NCBI GenBank assembly: GCA_965204695.1
Contig: OZ242007.1
Coordinates: 1,426,001 to 1,490,000 of the forward strand
DNA length: 64,000 nucleotides
Source of the DNA: JAHEKD01 sp965204695
GTDB taxonomy: Bacteria; Pseudomonadota; Gammaproteobacteria; Arenicellales; JAHEKD01
Reading direction: 5' to 3'
Positions 1 through 6,654 of this stretch are shown piece after piece. Every line of letters starts with the position of its first letter. The first letter of the stretch is position 1. A program made the position numbers and the translations under genes. The notes beneath the pieces were generated by a model. It was not told where the DNA came from. It ran no database searches and was given only the letters and a program-made list of their open reading frames with translations.

Positions 1-2
1 CT

Positions 3-212
3 TCACATGATGTAATACGAATTTATCAAAAAGAAGTGGATCGAAAACGATTGCTTACCCGCAAAGCCAATGTCACCAACAGGCATATGACGTTTATTAC
101 AGAAGCCTTACGCAGACTATTTGCAGAAAGCGATTTTTATCTGATCTTAAAATCCGAAGGCCTTACTTCTGTGCCAAAACCTATATCTATGCTACTGGAT
201 GCAGAATTGTGA
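3..212 (+). CDS. ParB/RepB-like protein, C-terminal end (partial)
   Basis: An open frame enters from the left edge and ends at a TGA at 210-212, giving about 69 residues. The tail, rich in basic residues, resembles the C-terminal domain of the RepB-like ParB proteins that occur as a pair in proteobacterial islands. The stop overlaps the GTG start of the next gene (GTGA), so the two are translationally coupled. Such proteins bind DNA through a ParB fold and a helix-turn-helix. No ParA-type ATPase is visible here, but the upstream part lies outside the window. Assignment rests on the tail and the neighbour, so it is moderate. Confidence 0.55.
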   Translation, partial: SHDVIRIYQKEVDRKRLLTRKANVTNRHMTFITEALRRLFAESDFYLILKSEGLTSVPKPISMLLDAEL

Positions 213-1117
213 CCCAAAATAATAACACTTCGACCAAGCATGCAATAAAACTTGCATTTGACGACAAAATAACCCAATTGAGCATCAACAAAATTATACC
301 AACGAAGACAATTCCAGACGGGATGCAGGCAAATCGAAAATTCAATCAGATACTCGCATCAATCAAGGAGGTAGGAATTATCGAACCTCTTGTTGTTACA
401 ACAAATGGAAAATCAAGGCAGCAATATATTTTACTGGATGGTCATGTTCGATTAGAAATATTAAAAACCCTAGGTATTCGTGAAGTCCAGTGTCTAATTT
501 CATCCGATGATGAATCATATACTTATAACAAGTACATTAGTCGTATGGCTCCGATACAAGAACATGAAATGATAAAAAAAGCTGTTAAGCGTGGCGTTTC
601 TGAAGAGAAAATAGCTAAGGCCCTTAATATGGATGTGACAACTATTATTAAGAGACGTAACCTGCTAAAGGGAATTTGCCAAGAAGCAGCAGATTTACTG
701 AAGGATAAAATGGTTCCTGCCGGTACATTCTCTATACTGAGAAAAATGAAATCTTACCGTCAAATTGAAGCTGCCACATTCATGAACGATGCTGGACTAT
801 ATTCAGTACCCTATGCGCAAGCTATTTTAGGCGGAACACCAGCCGACCAATTAGTGGATAAGGAGAACCCTAAAAAAATTAGTGGCCTCAGCGACGAACA
901 AATGGCTCGAATGGAAAGTGAAATGGCTAATCTTCAACGTGAGTATCAGCTGATTGAAGAATCTTACGGTTCTGACGTACTAAATTTCACACTTGCCAAG
1001 GGCTATCTTGGTTCACTATTGGGAAACGCTAATGTTGTACGTTATCTTGCGAAGCTACATCCAGAGATCTTATCTGAATTTCAGAAAATTACCGAAATTA
1101 CCTCACTTGAAAAATAA
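209..1117 (+). CDS. ParB-like protein with RepB C-terminal domain
   Basis: 302 residues from a GTG start overlapping the previous stop. Residues about 20-105 form a ParB/Sulfiredoxin-type N-terminal domain with the segment LLDGHVRLE, where classical ParB has a GERR-type motif. A helix-turn-helix follows at about 128-150 (EEKIAKALNMDVTTIIKRRN), then a RepB-type C-terminal domain ending in a Leu/Tyr-rich segment. Pairs of such proteins, without ParA, are common on integrative elements and are often near large serine recombinases. The altered catalytic motif makes CTPase activity of the Spo0J type uncertain. The role is probably DNA binding in element maintenance, which is inference. Confidence 0.75.
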   Translation: MTQNNNTSTKHAIKLAFDDKITQLSINKIIPTKTIPDGMQANRKFNQILASIKEVGIIEPLVVTTNGKSRQQYILLDGHVRLEILKTLGIREVQCLISSDDESYTYNKYISRMAPIQEHEMIKKAVKRGVSEEKIAKALNMDVTTIIKRRNLLKGICQEAADLLKDKMVPAGTFSILRKMKSYRQIEAATFMNDAGLYSVPYAQAILGGTPADQLVDKENPKKISGLSDEQMARMESEMANLQREYQLIEESYGSDVLNFTLAKGYLGSLLGNANVVRYLAKLHPEILSEFQKITEITSLEK

Positions 1118-1155
1118 CATGCGTGATGATCATTCATCTTGCTGACACTTTAAGT

Positions 1156-1179
1156 ACCTGATCAATAATCAGGTGGTCG
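1156..1179. repeat. Hairpin containing an inverted tRNA-Lys fragment
   Basis: ACCTGAT (1156-1162) and ATCAGGT (1168-1174) form a perfect 7-bp inverted repeat with a 5-nt loop. The right arm is part of a 14-nt stretch (1166-1179, TAATCAGGTGGTCG) identical to the anticodon-loop to variable-loop part of the tRNA-Lys at 50458-50533, in the opposite orientation to the 1332-1377 copy. There is no T-run, so this is unlikely to be an intrinsic terminator. It may be a relic of a recombination site. Confidence 0.4.
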
Positions 1180-1225
1180 CGCACAATATTATTGTTTTAA
1201 ATCATAGGGTTAGTTGCACTGATCA

Positions 1226-1300
1226 ACAACAGATTTAACGATTCTGGCACAAAATTGGCACACTATTATGTGTCGAATACCCCTTTCTTAAATAGAAAAT
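1226..1300 (+). pseudogene. C-terminal remnant of a tyrosine integrase
   Basis: Reading in the frame of GGC at about 1245 gives SGTKLAHYYVSNTP, which parallels the last residues of the intact integrase near 50400 (FGTNLAHCTVLD). The DNA TGGCACAAA..TGGCACAC is nearly the same in both places, and both lie just before a tRNA-Lys 3' sequence. I read this as the tail of an older integrase of the same family that used the same site. No start and no catalytic residues remain. Confidence 0.45.
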
Positions 1301-1331
1301 ACTTGTAACCCATTGTTTTTATTTGGAAAAA

Positions 1332-1377
1332 TGGTGGGCCGTGGGCGGCTCGAACGCCCGACCACCTGATTAAAAGT
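1332..1377 (-). other. attachment-site repeat (3' half of tRNA-Lys), left copy
   Basis: 46 bp match 50458-50503 with one substitution (position 1348, in the T-loop). The copy covers the tRNA-Lys 3' end including CCA, the T arm, variable loop and 3' side of the anticodon loop, then diverges. This is the usual footprint of tyrosine-integrase insertion into the 3' half of a tRNA gene. Together with the intact tRNA it defines the left boundary of the island. Confidence 0.88.
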
Positions 1378-1519
1378 TTCTATCTAAGCGTATAAATCCT
1401 TTAAAATCAATGATATACAGTTATAATTAAGTTTGGCGAGTTCCCCTTATTGAACAATAACTTAAGTTAAATTTTGATAATTCATACAAGCTGGGCAATG
1501 TACCCAGATTGTATCTATT

Positions 1520-1927
1520 TCAGCTTACCCAGTTCTCTACTTTGAGTTTTGGTATTTTTTTAAAATGTCTTAAGTTATTCGTTACTAGAATGGACTCAGT
1601 ACTTAATGCATGACCTGCAATCATTGTGTCATTGTTCCCAATTGGATTTCCATTTTTAAGCAAAAAACTATGTAGTCTTGCATACTCATTTGCCGCGGCT
1701 TTGTCCCAAGCAATAATTTGTTCTAGTCGATCACAAAATTCCTTGATAAGTGCTTTGTACTTGGCAGGTTGACTGGAGCGTTCAGCACCAAATAATAACT
1801 CTGAATAAGTGATTACAGAAATACAAATGATATGTCCATCCTGAGTTTTCTCTTGAAGTGTTTCAAGTGTTTTGACCGGATGCTCTTTCATGATATAGCT
1901 GCAGATATCCGTATCTAGCATATACAA
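1520..1927 (-). CDS. vapC: VapC-type PIN-domain ribonuclease toxin
   Basis: 135 residues, normal length for VapC. The acidic PIN residues are in place: D5 (MLDTD), E43 (TYSELLFG) and D100 (NNDTMIAGHA), with N117/N118 where many members have a fourth acidic residue. PIN toxins cut RNA, often initiator tRNA or rRNA, with Mg or Mn. The start is 2 bp downstream of the antitoxin stop, so the two are co-transcribed from the antitoxin promoter. The pair lies just inside the left end of the island, where toxin-antitoxin modules commonly stabilise the element. Confidence 0.93.
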   Translation of the reverse strand: MYMLDTDICSYIMKEHPVKTLETLQEKTQDGHIICISVITYSELLFGAERSSQPAKYKALIKEFCDRLEQIIAWDKAAANEYARLHSFLLKNGNPIGNNDTMIAGHALSTESILVTNNLRHFKKIPKLKVENWVS

Positions 1928-1929
1928 GA

Positions 1930-2157
1930 TTAAAACTCCACGCGATTTGTATCCACCAGATCAGGCCGTTCGGACATAAAACTATCATCTGCTTTTTTCG
2001 ACTTAGCAAAAGAAAGCCAGGTTTTTCGTTTTGGTTCAATGATTAAACGATTACCATCTTTATATACTTCAACTTCATTGATACCTTCAAACTCCATAGA
2101 TTTAGGAATTCTGACAGCTTGATTTTTACCATTTGTAAATAATTTTGCTGTGTGCAT
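1930..2157 (-). CDS. vapB: VapB-type antitoxin, AbrB/MazE fold
   Basis: 75 residues. The N-terminal part (AKLFTNGKNQAVRIPKSMEF) is the swapped-hairpin AbrB/SpoVT DNA-binding fold. The C-terminal part is charged and would wrap the PIN toxin. VapB neutralises VapC and, with it, represses the operon. It is the first gene of a two-gene unit, with a strong promoter directly upstream that overlaps repeated GCATAT half sites. Confidence 0.92.
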   Translation of the reverse strand: MHTAKLFTNGKNQAVRIPKSMEFEGINEVEVYKDGNRLIIEPKRKTWLSFAKSKKADDSFMSERPDLVDTNRVEF

Positions 2158-2185
2158 AATATTCTCGATTTAACTGTATAGGTCT

Positions 2186-2221
2186 AGTATATGCCTTAAC
2201 TTGTATATGTCAAGCATATGC
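2186..2221 (-). promoter_or_regulatory. vapBC promoter with operator-like repeats
   Basis: On the minus strand TTGACA (2208-2213) and TATACT (2186-2191) are separated by 16 bp, a near-consensus sigma-70 promoter about 30 bp before vapB. GCATATGC (2214-2221) is a palindrome just upstream of the -35, and GGCATATAC recurs at the -10, so the box pair brackets the promoter as expected for VapBC autorepression. The operator role is inferred. Confidence 0.7.
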
Positions 2222-2345
2222 CTTTTATTCACAGCTACAAAATCATTCCACCAGCAATAATAGAAGCAAGAAATAGTTAACAATCTTTGAGTTATTCATG
2301 GACAGAGGCGGTAATTTGATTTTCAGCTTATCTTGTCAGGGACAA

Positions 2346-2385
2346 TTTGCCCCTTAGGGATTCGAACTCCCGACCATCTAGTTCG
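2346..2385 (-). other. degenerate tRNA 3'-half-like fragment
   Basis: On the minus strand the sequence reads as the 3' side of a tRNA: an anticodon-loop-like CTTCGAA, a 3' stem, a variable region GGTC, a T-arm-like segment with TTCGAA, and an acceptor-like AAGGGGCA without CCA. The 5' half is absent and the T stem pairs imperfectly, so it is not a functional gene. It may be the relic of another tRNA-targeted insertion, perhaps tRNA-Arg(TCG), but this identity is weak. The rest of 2222-2609 shows no gene. Confidence 0.35.
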
Positions 2386-2609
2386 AAGCCATTATGGTGG
2401 TCTCGAACCACTATAAAGATCAATGACTTACAAACTTTAACTTTGGGCGTTTACTGCATTTAGCTCTATTTAAGTAATAGAATAAAACCCAATTTCTCCC
2501 CAGTGACTGATTTGAGAATTTGAGTCTAGTCTTGAAAATTATCGACTCATGTTTGTTGATTCTTATAAGCAACCAATTAATTTCAAAATCTCTTGCATAC
2601 TGATCCAGT

Positions 2610-2735
2610 CAGAAAATTCCTCGATTGCCTGCGCAACGACGTCTCGTGCAGGCAGAATTTCACCTTTAAAGCTATTTCTGTTTACATTAATAGCGTTTAG
2701 TAATTCTTCTGTGGCAGAATCAGCGCATGATTGTT
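2610..2735 (-). pseudogene. fragment of an M81/MlrC-family metallopeptidase gene
   Basis: On the minus strand this stretch encodes ATEELLNAINVNRNSFKGEI followed by LPARDVVAQAIEE, closely parallel to an internal part of the intact M81 gene (27483-28940), which reads ATETLLESININKNNFKGEI then LPAKDAVAQAIEI. Homology fades on both sides and no start or stop is kept. It is an isolated gene fragment directly beside the DsbA-like gene, evidence of a rearrangement between the two parts of the island. Confidence 0.8.
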
Positions 2736-2758
2736 GTCAATGATGGTTGCAATATTGA

Positions 2759-3403
2759 TTACGCTGCCTGAGTGAGTAAAGTTGTAATTTGAGATTCAAA
2801 CGTTTCGATTTCTTGTGCACCTGAAATCAGGTACTGTTGATTAATGATAATCGCAGGTACTCCCCGAATTCCGCGTTGCAACCATTGTTGTTCACTAGCT
2901 CTGACCTGGTCAGCATATGTCTGTTTATCTAAAATCAGTTTTGCCTGAGCTTTGTCTAGCCCTACTTCATCTGCACACTCAGTTAATACAGCAATTTCAT
3001 CCACGGTTTTTCGTTCGCCGAAAAAAGCGCGGAACAAACGCAGTTTCAGTTCGGTTTGCTTGTTGAACTGTCTTGACCAATGCAAAAGCTGGTGGGCATT
3101 AAAGGTGTTAAACATTCGCATTTCATCAAAATAATCAAACTTAAAACCTAATGAATCGCCAATATCCGTTAGTCGTTTGCGGGCGGCTATACTGCCTTCA
3201 AGGGTTGTACCGTATTTTTGGGCCAAGTGTTCGCGCAAGTTTTCACCGCCTGACGGCATATCGGGATTAAGTTCAAACGGGTGCCAGCGAATATCGGTTT
3301 CAAGTTCCGGGAAATTTAATAAGGCTTTTTCCAGGCGTTTGTACCCAATAACGCACCAGGGGCAAACCACATCGGAAATTATATCAATACGCATATTATT
3401 CAT
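2759..3403 (-). CDS. DsbA-family thiol oxidoreductase (FrnE-like)
   Basis: 214 residues. A thioredoxin-fold N-terminus carries C14-P-W-C17 (SDVVCPWCVIGYKRL), followed by an all-helical insertion and a return to the fold with the cis-Pro loop GVPAIIIN at about 180. This is the cytoplasmic FrnE/2-hydroxychromene-2-carboxylate-isomerase-like branch of DsbA proteins, with no signal peptide. It follows the GST-like gene by 11 bp and is very probably co-transcribed with it. FrnE proteins act as disulfide oxidoreductases, sometimes in oxidative stress; substrate here is unknown. A fragment of a homologous gene lies at 20217-20310. Confidence 0.85.
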   Translation of the reverse strand: MNNMRIDIISDVVCPWCVIGYKRLEKALLNFPELETDIRWHPFELNPDMPSGGENLREHLAQKYGTTLEGSIAARKRLTDIGDSLGFKFDYFDEMRMFNTFNAHQLLHWSRQFNKQTELKLRLFRAFFGERKTVDEIAVLTECADEVGLDKAQAKLILDKQTYADQVRASEQQWLQRGIRGVPAIIINQQYLISGAQEIETFESQITTLLTQAA

Positions 3404-3414
3404 TGCCTTTTACC

Positions 3415-4134
3415 TTAAGCTTTGACATCAGATTTGAAACGGTCTGCATTGGCAGCCTCTGCAGCATGAATATCACCTTTACCAAAAAAAGCTGGAAAAG
3501 GTTTGGGAATTGTCAGCGCTTTTTGTGTTTTTTCGCGCCCGTCAATGCGTTCAAACCAGGCGTTAAGATGATCAAGGCCGTCAACAGAAACTTTAGCCCA
3601 ATAATAGGAACGCGCCCAGGGATAAGTGGCCATATCAACAATGGAATACTCATCCCCCAGAATATAGTCTTTCCCGCTTAGCTGTTTGTCTAGCACTTCA
3701 AGTAATCTCCTGGACTCTTCGACATAGCGTTTAATCGAGAACGGTTCTTCATGACCCTGAGCTGCGGCAATACGCTGAAAATACATGGCCTGACCCATCA
3801 TCGGACCGATGCCGCTCATCTGAAACATCATCCATTGCAGTGCCTGCGAGCGTTGCTTTTGCCCCTGCGGCAGGAACTGTTGATATTTTTCCGCCAGATA
3901 CCAGAGTATCGCCCCAGATTCAAACACAGAAAAATTATCATTACTTCGATCGACAATCGTTGGAATCCGACCATTGGGATTAAGTTTTATATACCAATCT
4001 GACTTTTGTTCTTGCTTTGAAAAATCAATGTAAGTCAGTTCGTATTCAACATCTGCTTCTTCCAAAAAGATAACCGGTTTCCAGCCATTCATGGTGGAAG
4101 CAGTATATAAATGAATGTCAGGTCTATTGCTCAT
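3415..4134 (-). CDS. glutathione S-transferase, YfcG/Nu-class-like
   Basis: 239 residues. The N-terminal thioredoxin-like domain (about 6-90) begins LYTASTMNGWKPVIFLEEA, the TxNGxK arrangement of Nu-class enzymes such as YfcG and YghU, which reduce disulfides using two glutathiones. The glutathione-binding loop NPNGRIPTIVD and the ESGAILWYLAEKY helix are present, and the helical domain follows with the N-capping box YSIVDMATYPWA. It is first in a two-gene unit with the DsbA-like gene and divergent from the HxlR regulator, across a palindromic operator. A redox or detoxification role is likely; substrate is not predictable. Confidence 0.87.
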   Translation of the reverse strand: MSNRPDIHLYTASTMNGWKPVIFLEEADVEYELTYIDFSKQEQKSDWYIKLNPNGRIPTIVDRSNDNFSVFESGAILWYLAEKYQQFLPQGQKQRSQALQWMMFQMSGIGPMMGQAMYFQRIAAAQGHEEPFSIKRYVEESRRLLEVLDKQLSGKDYILGDEYSIVDMATYPWARSYYWAKVSVDGLDHLNAWFERIDGREKTQKALTIPKPFPAFFGKGDIHAAEAANADRFKSDVKA

Positions 4135-4176
4135 CGTTTTTTCTCATTTGGTGTTGTGAGAATTGTGAGATAGAAT

Positions 4177-4209
4177 GTTACAAAAATCAACCAGTATACT
4201 TTTTGTAAC
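4177..4209. promoter_or_regulatory. palindromic operator between GST gene and hxlR-type regulator
   Basis: GTTACAAAAA (4177-4186) and TTTTTGTAAC (4200-4209) form a perfect 10-bp inverted repeat with a 13-bp spacer, ending 5 bp before the regulator ATG. Placement in an 80-bp divergent intergenic region and this arm length fit a dimeric HxlR/MarR-type binding site controlling both directions. Function is inferred from position. Confidence 0.7.
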
Positions 4210-4214
4210 CTAAT

Positions 4215-4562
4215 ATGCATACAAAACCTAAACTACAACCAATCCGATTATTGACAACATGCAACGAACCCTGCCCAATAGAGCGTGGTATGCGTCTGAT
4301 AGGTGGCAAATGGAAAGGATCGATATTGTGGCATCTAAGAGATGGCCCTTTGCGATTTAATGAACTCGCCAGGCAGTTGGGTGGTGCCAGTAGAAAAATG
4401 ATTAATCAACGTTTAAAGGAAATGGAAGAGTACGGCATGATTACCCGAAACGTAATTTGCACCAGGCCAATTGCAGTCTCTTATGAAGTGACCGAGTTCG
4501 GTCGTTCTGCTGTAGGATTTCTTGAGCAACTTAAAGATTGGTCGCTACAGCACAATATTTAA
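4215..4562 (+). CDS. HxlR-family winged-helix regulator
   Basis: 115 residues. It starts with the Cys-containing segment CNEPCPIERGMRLIGGKWKG, the hallmark of HxlR proteins, where the Cys often senses electrophiles or oxidants. Then comes the winged helix (WHLRDGPLRFNELARQLGGA, MINQRLKEMEEYGMI). It is divergent from the GST/DsbA-like pair, so it most likely regulates that pair and itself through the palindrome at 4177-4209. The signal is unknown but a thiol-reactive compound fits the neighbours. Confidence 0.9.
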   Translation: MHTKPKLQPIRLLTTCNEPCPIERGMRLIGGKWKGSILWHLRDGPLRFNELARQLGGASRKMINQRLKEMEEYGMITRNVICTRPIAVSYEVTEFGRSAVGFLEQLKDWSLQHNI

Positions 4563-4692
4563 TAAATCCTATGTTGTCATATCTGGTACCTTGTTGGAAA
4601 TTATCCTAAGAGTGTAGTCTATTGTTCATTTACTATCAGGACCCCGTATTTGAATTTACTATCCGCGAACATACTGCCTTTGGGGGTATTTC

Positions 4693-5046
4693 TCAAAGTT
4701 CTTTTCCCGGGTAGATTTCATCTGGAAGGTGAAGTGCTTCGAGCTCATTGATACAACCCAAGTTTATTCGGTAGCATCCGGGGTTAAGACGGGTTTCGAC
4801 GAACGTATGGATACCACAACGCTTGCAAAAGTAATGGCGAGCCGTCTTGGACCCAAACTGGTAGCTCGACAATGCGTCAGGTTCCATTGAAATTTCAATG
4901 TCGTCGGGTTCAACGATTGCAGGCGTCATAACGATACCCTTACGAGCGCACATGGAGCAATCACACCGCATCGTCTTCTCTATGTTCGGATGTGAAACTG
5001 AAAACTGAACTGCACCACAGTGGCAGTGCCCATCATATTTTTTCAT
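4693..5046 (-). CDS. GFA-family (glutathione-dependent formaldehyde-activating-like) protein
   Basis: 117 residues, one Mss4-like beta-tent fold. Zinc ligands are visible: GHCHCGAVQF (C8, C10), MRCDCSMCARKG (C28, C30, C33) and FCKRCGIHTF near residue 75. Family members include glutathione-dependent formaldehyde-activating enzyme, but most have no proven activity. It stands alone, transcribed toward the short 4563-4692 gap, and its base composition is closer to the DMSP block than to the genes on its left. Formaldehyde handling would suit the demethylating genes next door, but this is only suggestive. Confidence 0.85.
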   Translation of the reverse strand: MKKYDGHCHCGAVQFSVSHPNIEKTMRCDCSMCARKGIVMTPAIVEPDDIEISMEPDALSSYQFGSKTARHYFCKRCGIHTFVETRLNPGCYRINLGCINELEALHLPDEIYPGKEL

Positions 5047-5122
5047 TGAGCATCCTTGATAATTCGGTATTATATTCCAATAATATACTTATGCGGACGG
5101 TATTGACGGGCGTCAAAAGATC

Positions 5123-6469
5123 TTATGACAGGAAATCTGTTTCGAATGGATATGACGTCAGGTTTTCGTAGCCAGTTTCGGTAATTACAACCTGATCTTC
5201 CAGCTTGACGCCGCAAGGACCACCGACCTCACCAAAATACACCTCGACACAAAGGCACATGCCGGGTTCCAGCACACCGTGGTAACCACAGTCATCCCAA
5301 TCTTCGGGATAGCGTAGGGAAGGATATTCATCGCATAGGCCAACACCGTGGTACATCACCCCATACCGTTGCGCCTGATATTTTTCTGGCAGTTTCTGCC
5401 CTCGATCCTTGAGGTCCTGAAAGCTGACGCCGGGCTTAAGCAAGGACATATTGTGCTGAATATGGTCATAAGCCGCTTTATACAGATCCTTTTCATAAGG
5501 TGTCGGCGGTTTGTCGCCAATTTTCCATGTGCGGGACAAATCGGCACAATAGCCGTAGGGACCGATCAGATCCGTATCGAAAGCCAGAATGTCGCCATCT
5601 TGCATGACGCGAGGGCCGCATTCCTGGAACCAGGGGTTGGTGCGTGGCCCGGACGACAGGATGCGTGTTTCGATCCATTCGCCGCCACGAATAAAGTTAC
5701 CCTTCTGCAGCTCAGCCCATGCGTCGACCTCAGTCTTTCCCGGAACGACCGCCCGGCGCATGTCGTCCATGGCAGCCTCGCACGATGCAATGGCGCAGCG
5801 CATGGCATTCAGTTCGTTGGCGTTCTTAATCTTTCGGGCGTGCTCCGTGACCTCCTGGCCGGGGGATATCTCGAATCCCAAATTCTCTAACGAGCGCAAG
5901 CCATCAATTTCGATTTTGTCGACAGCCAGACGACAGTTTTTGCCACTGCGCTCACGCATCAGTTCATCAATCTGTCTGGCGAAGGATTCAGCAAGTTCGA
6001 GGCTTCTATCACCGGTCTCAAAATAGAAGAAGCTGGCCCCGTGTCGAACTTCACGGACTAACGGCAGATGGGCGGAAAGGTGTTCACCGGCATGAAAATC
6101 CCACAGCACCATGTAACCATCGGCCGTTACCAGGCAAGCACGACACGGATTATGAGTCACCCAAAGCTGCATGTTGGTACTGTCGGTGGCATAGCGGATA
6201 TTCAGGGGATCGAACAACAGCAAACCACCCAGGTCGCGCCGCTGAATTTCCCCAACAAGTCGTGATAATCGATAGTCTCGCAAAAGCGGTATGTCGGGAA
6301 CCGTCAATCCCAACTTCTGCCATTCCTCGAATGCCAGGTCCGTCGGCCCAATTTCGACCCGGTCGGGATTGTTGGGCGTGCCGTCTGGCAACAGGTCGCT
6401 GTTGCTAATACGCCGTCGATAAGGATCGATCTTCCGATTGGAGCCAAGAACATAGGGGTCGGAGCTCAA
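5123..6469 (-). CDS. dddP: DMSP lyase DddP (M24 fold)
   Basis: I place the start at the TTG at 6469, which has AGAGGTGA just upstream and gives 448 residues, matching known DddP (about 446); the frame is open further, to 6562. DddP is an M24-peptidase-fold enzyme that cleaves dimethylsulfoniopropionate to acrylate and dimethyl sulfide. The family signatures are intact: RVEIGPTDLAFEEW and FDPLNIRYATDSTNMQLW near the N-terminus, GGEWIETR and SGPRTNPWFQECGPR in the middle, and the metal- and substrate-binding segments FDTDL, ADLSRTW, MYHGVGLCDEYP, CVEVYFGE and KLEDQV. It is last in the minus-strand block, after the GcvT-type gene. Higher GC than the backbone suggests transfer, as is usual for dddP in gammaproteobacteria. 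Confidence 0.95.
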   Translation of the reverse strand: MSSDPYVLGSNRKIDPYRRRISNSDLLPDGTPNNPDRVEIGPTDLAFEEWQKLGLTVPDIPLLRDYRLSRLVGEIQRRDLGGLLLFDPLNIRYATDSTNMQLWVTHNPCRACLVTADGYMVLWDFHAGEHLSAHLPLVREVRHGASFFYFETGDRSLELAESFARQIDELMRERSGKNCRLAVDKIEIDGLRSLENLGFEISPGQEVTEHARKIKNANELNAMRCAIASCEAAMDDMRRAVVPGKTEVDAWAELQKGNFIRGGEWIETRILSSGPRTNPWFQECGPRVMQDGDILAFDTDLIGPYGYCADLSRTWKIGDKPPTPYEKDLYKAAYDHIQHNMSLLKPGVSFQDLKDRGQKLPEKYQAQRYGVMYHGVGLCDEYPSLRYPEDWDDCGYHGVLEPGMCLCVEVYFGEVGGPCGVKLEDQVVITETGYENLTSYPFETDFLS

Positions 6470-6654
6470 GTCATCACCTCTCGTATAATTATTGTCGCCA
6501 ACATAGTATAACCAAATCGAAATTGAGGTTTTTTCAGAATTTGCGGCACGTAACCTGAGCATCCTGTTTGCCGCCGGATCGAATGGCGGTTACTCCAGCA
6601 AGGTGGCGCGGCGGCGACGTCATATCGAAATTCTCGTGTGAGTGCGTCCAATGT

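Noticed and set aside
2549..2743. Plus-strand open frame of 64 codons
   Set aside because: It is the antisense shadow of the M81 fragment on the minus strand.
5348..5890. Long plus-strand open frames opposite dddP, and similar ones opposite the GcvT, mttB and tolA genes
   Set aside because: They are shadows of well-supported genes in GC-rich or repetitive coding DNA and lack family matches.
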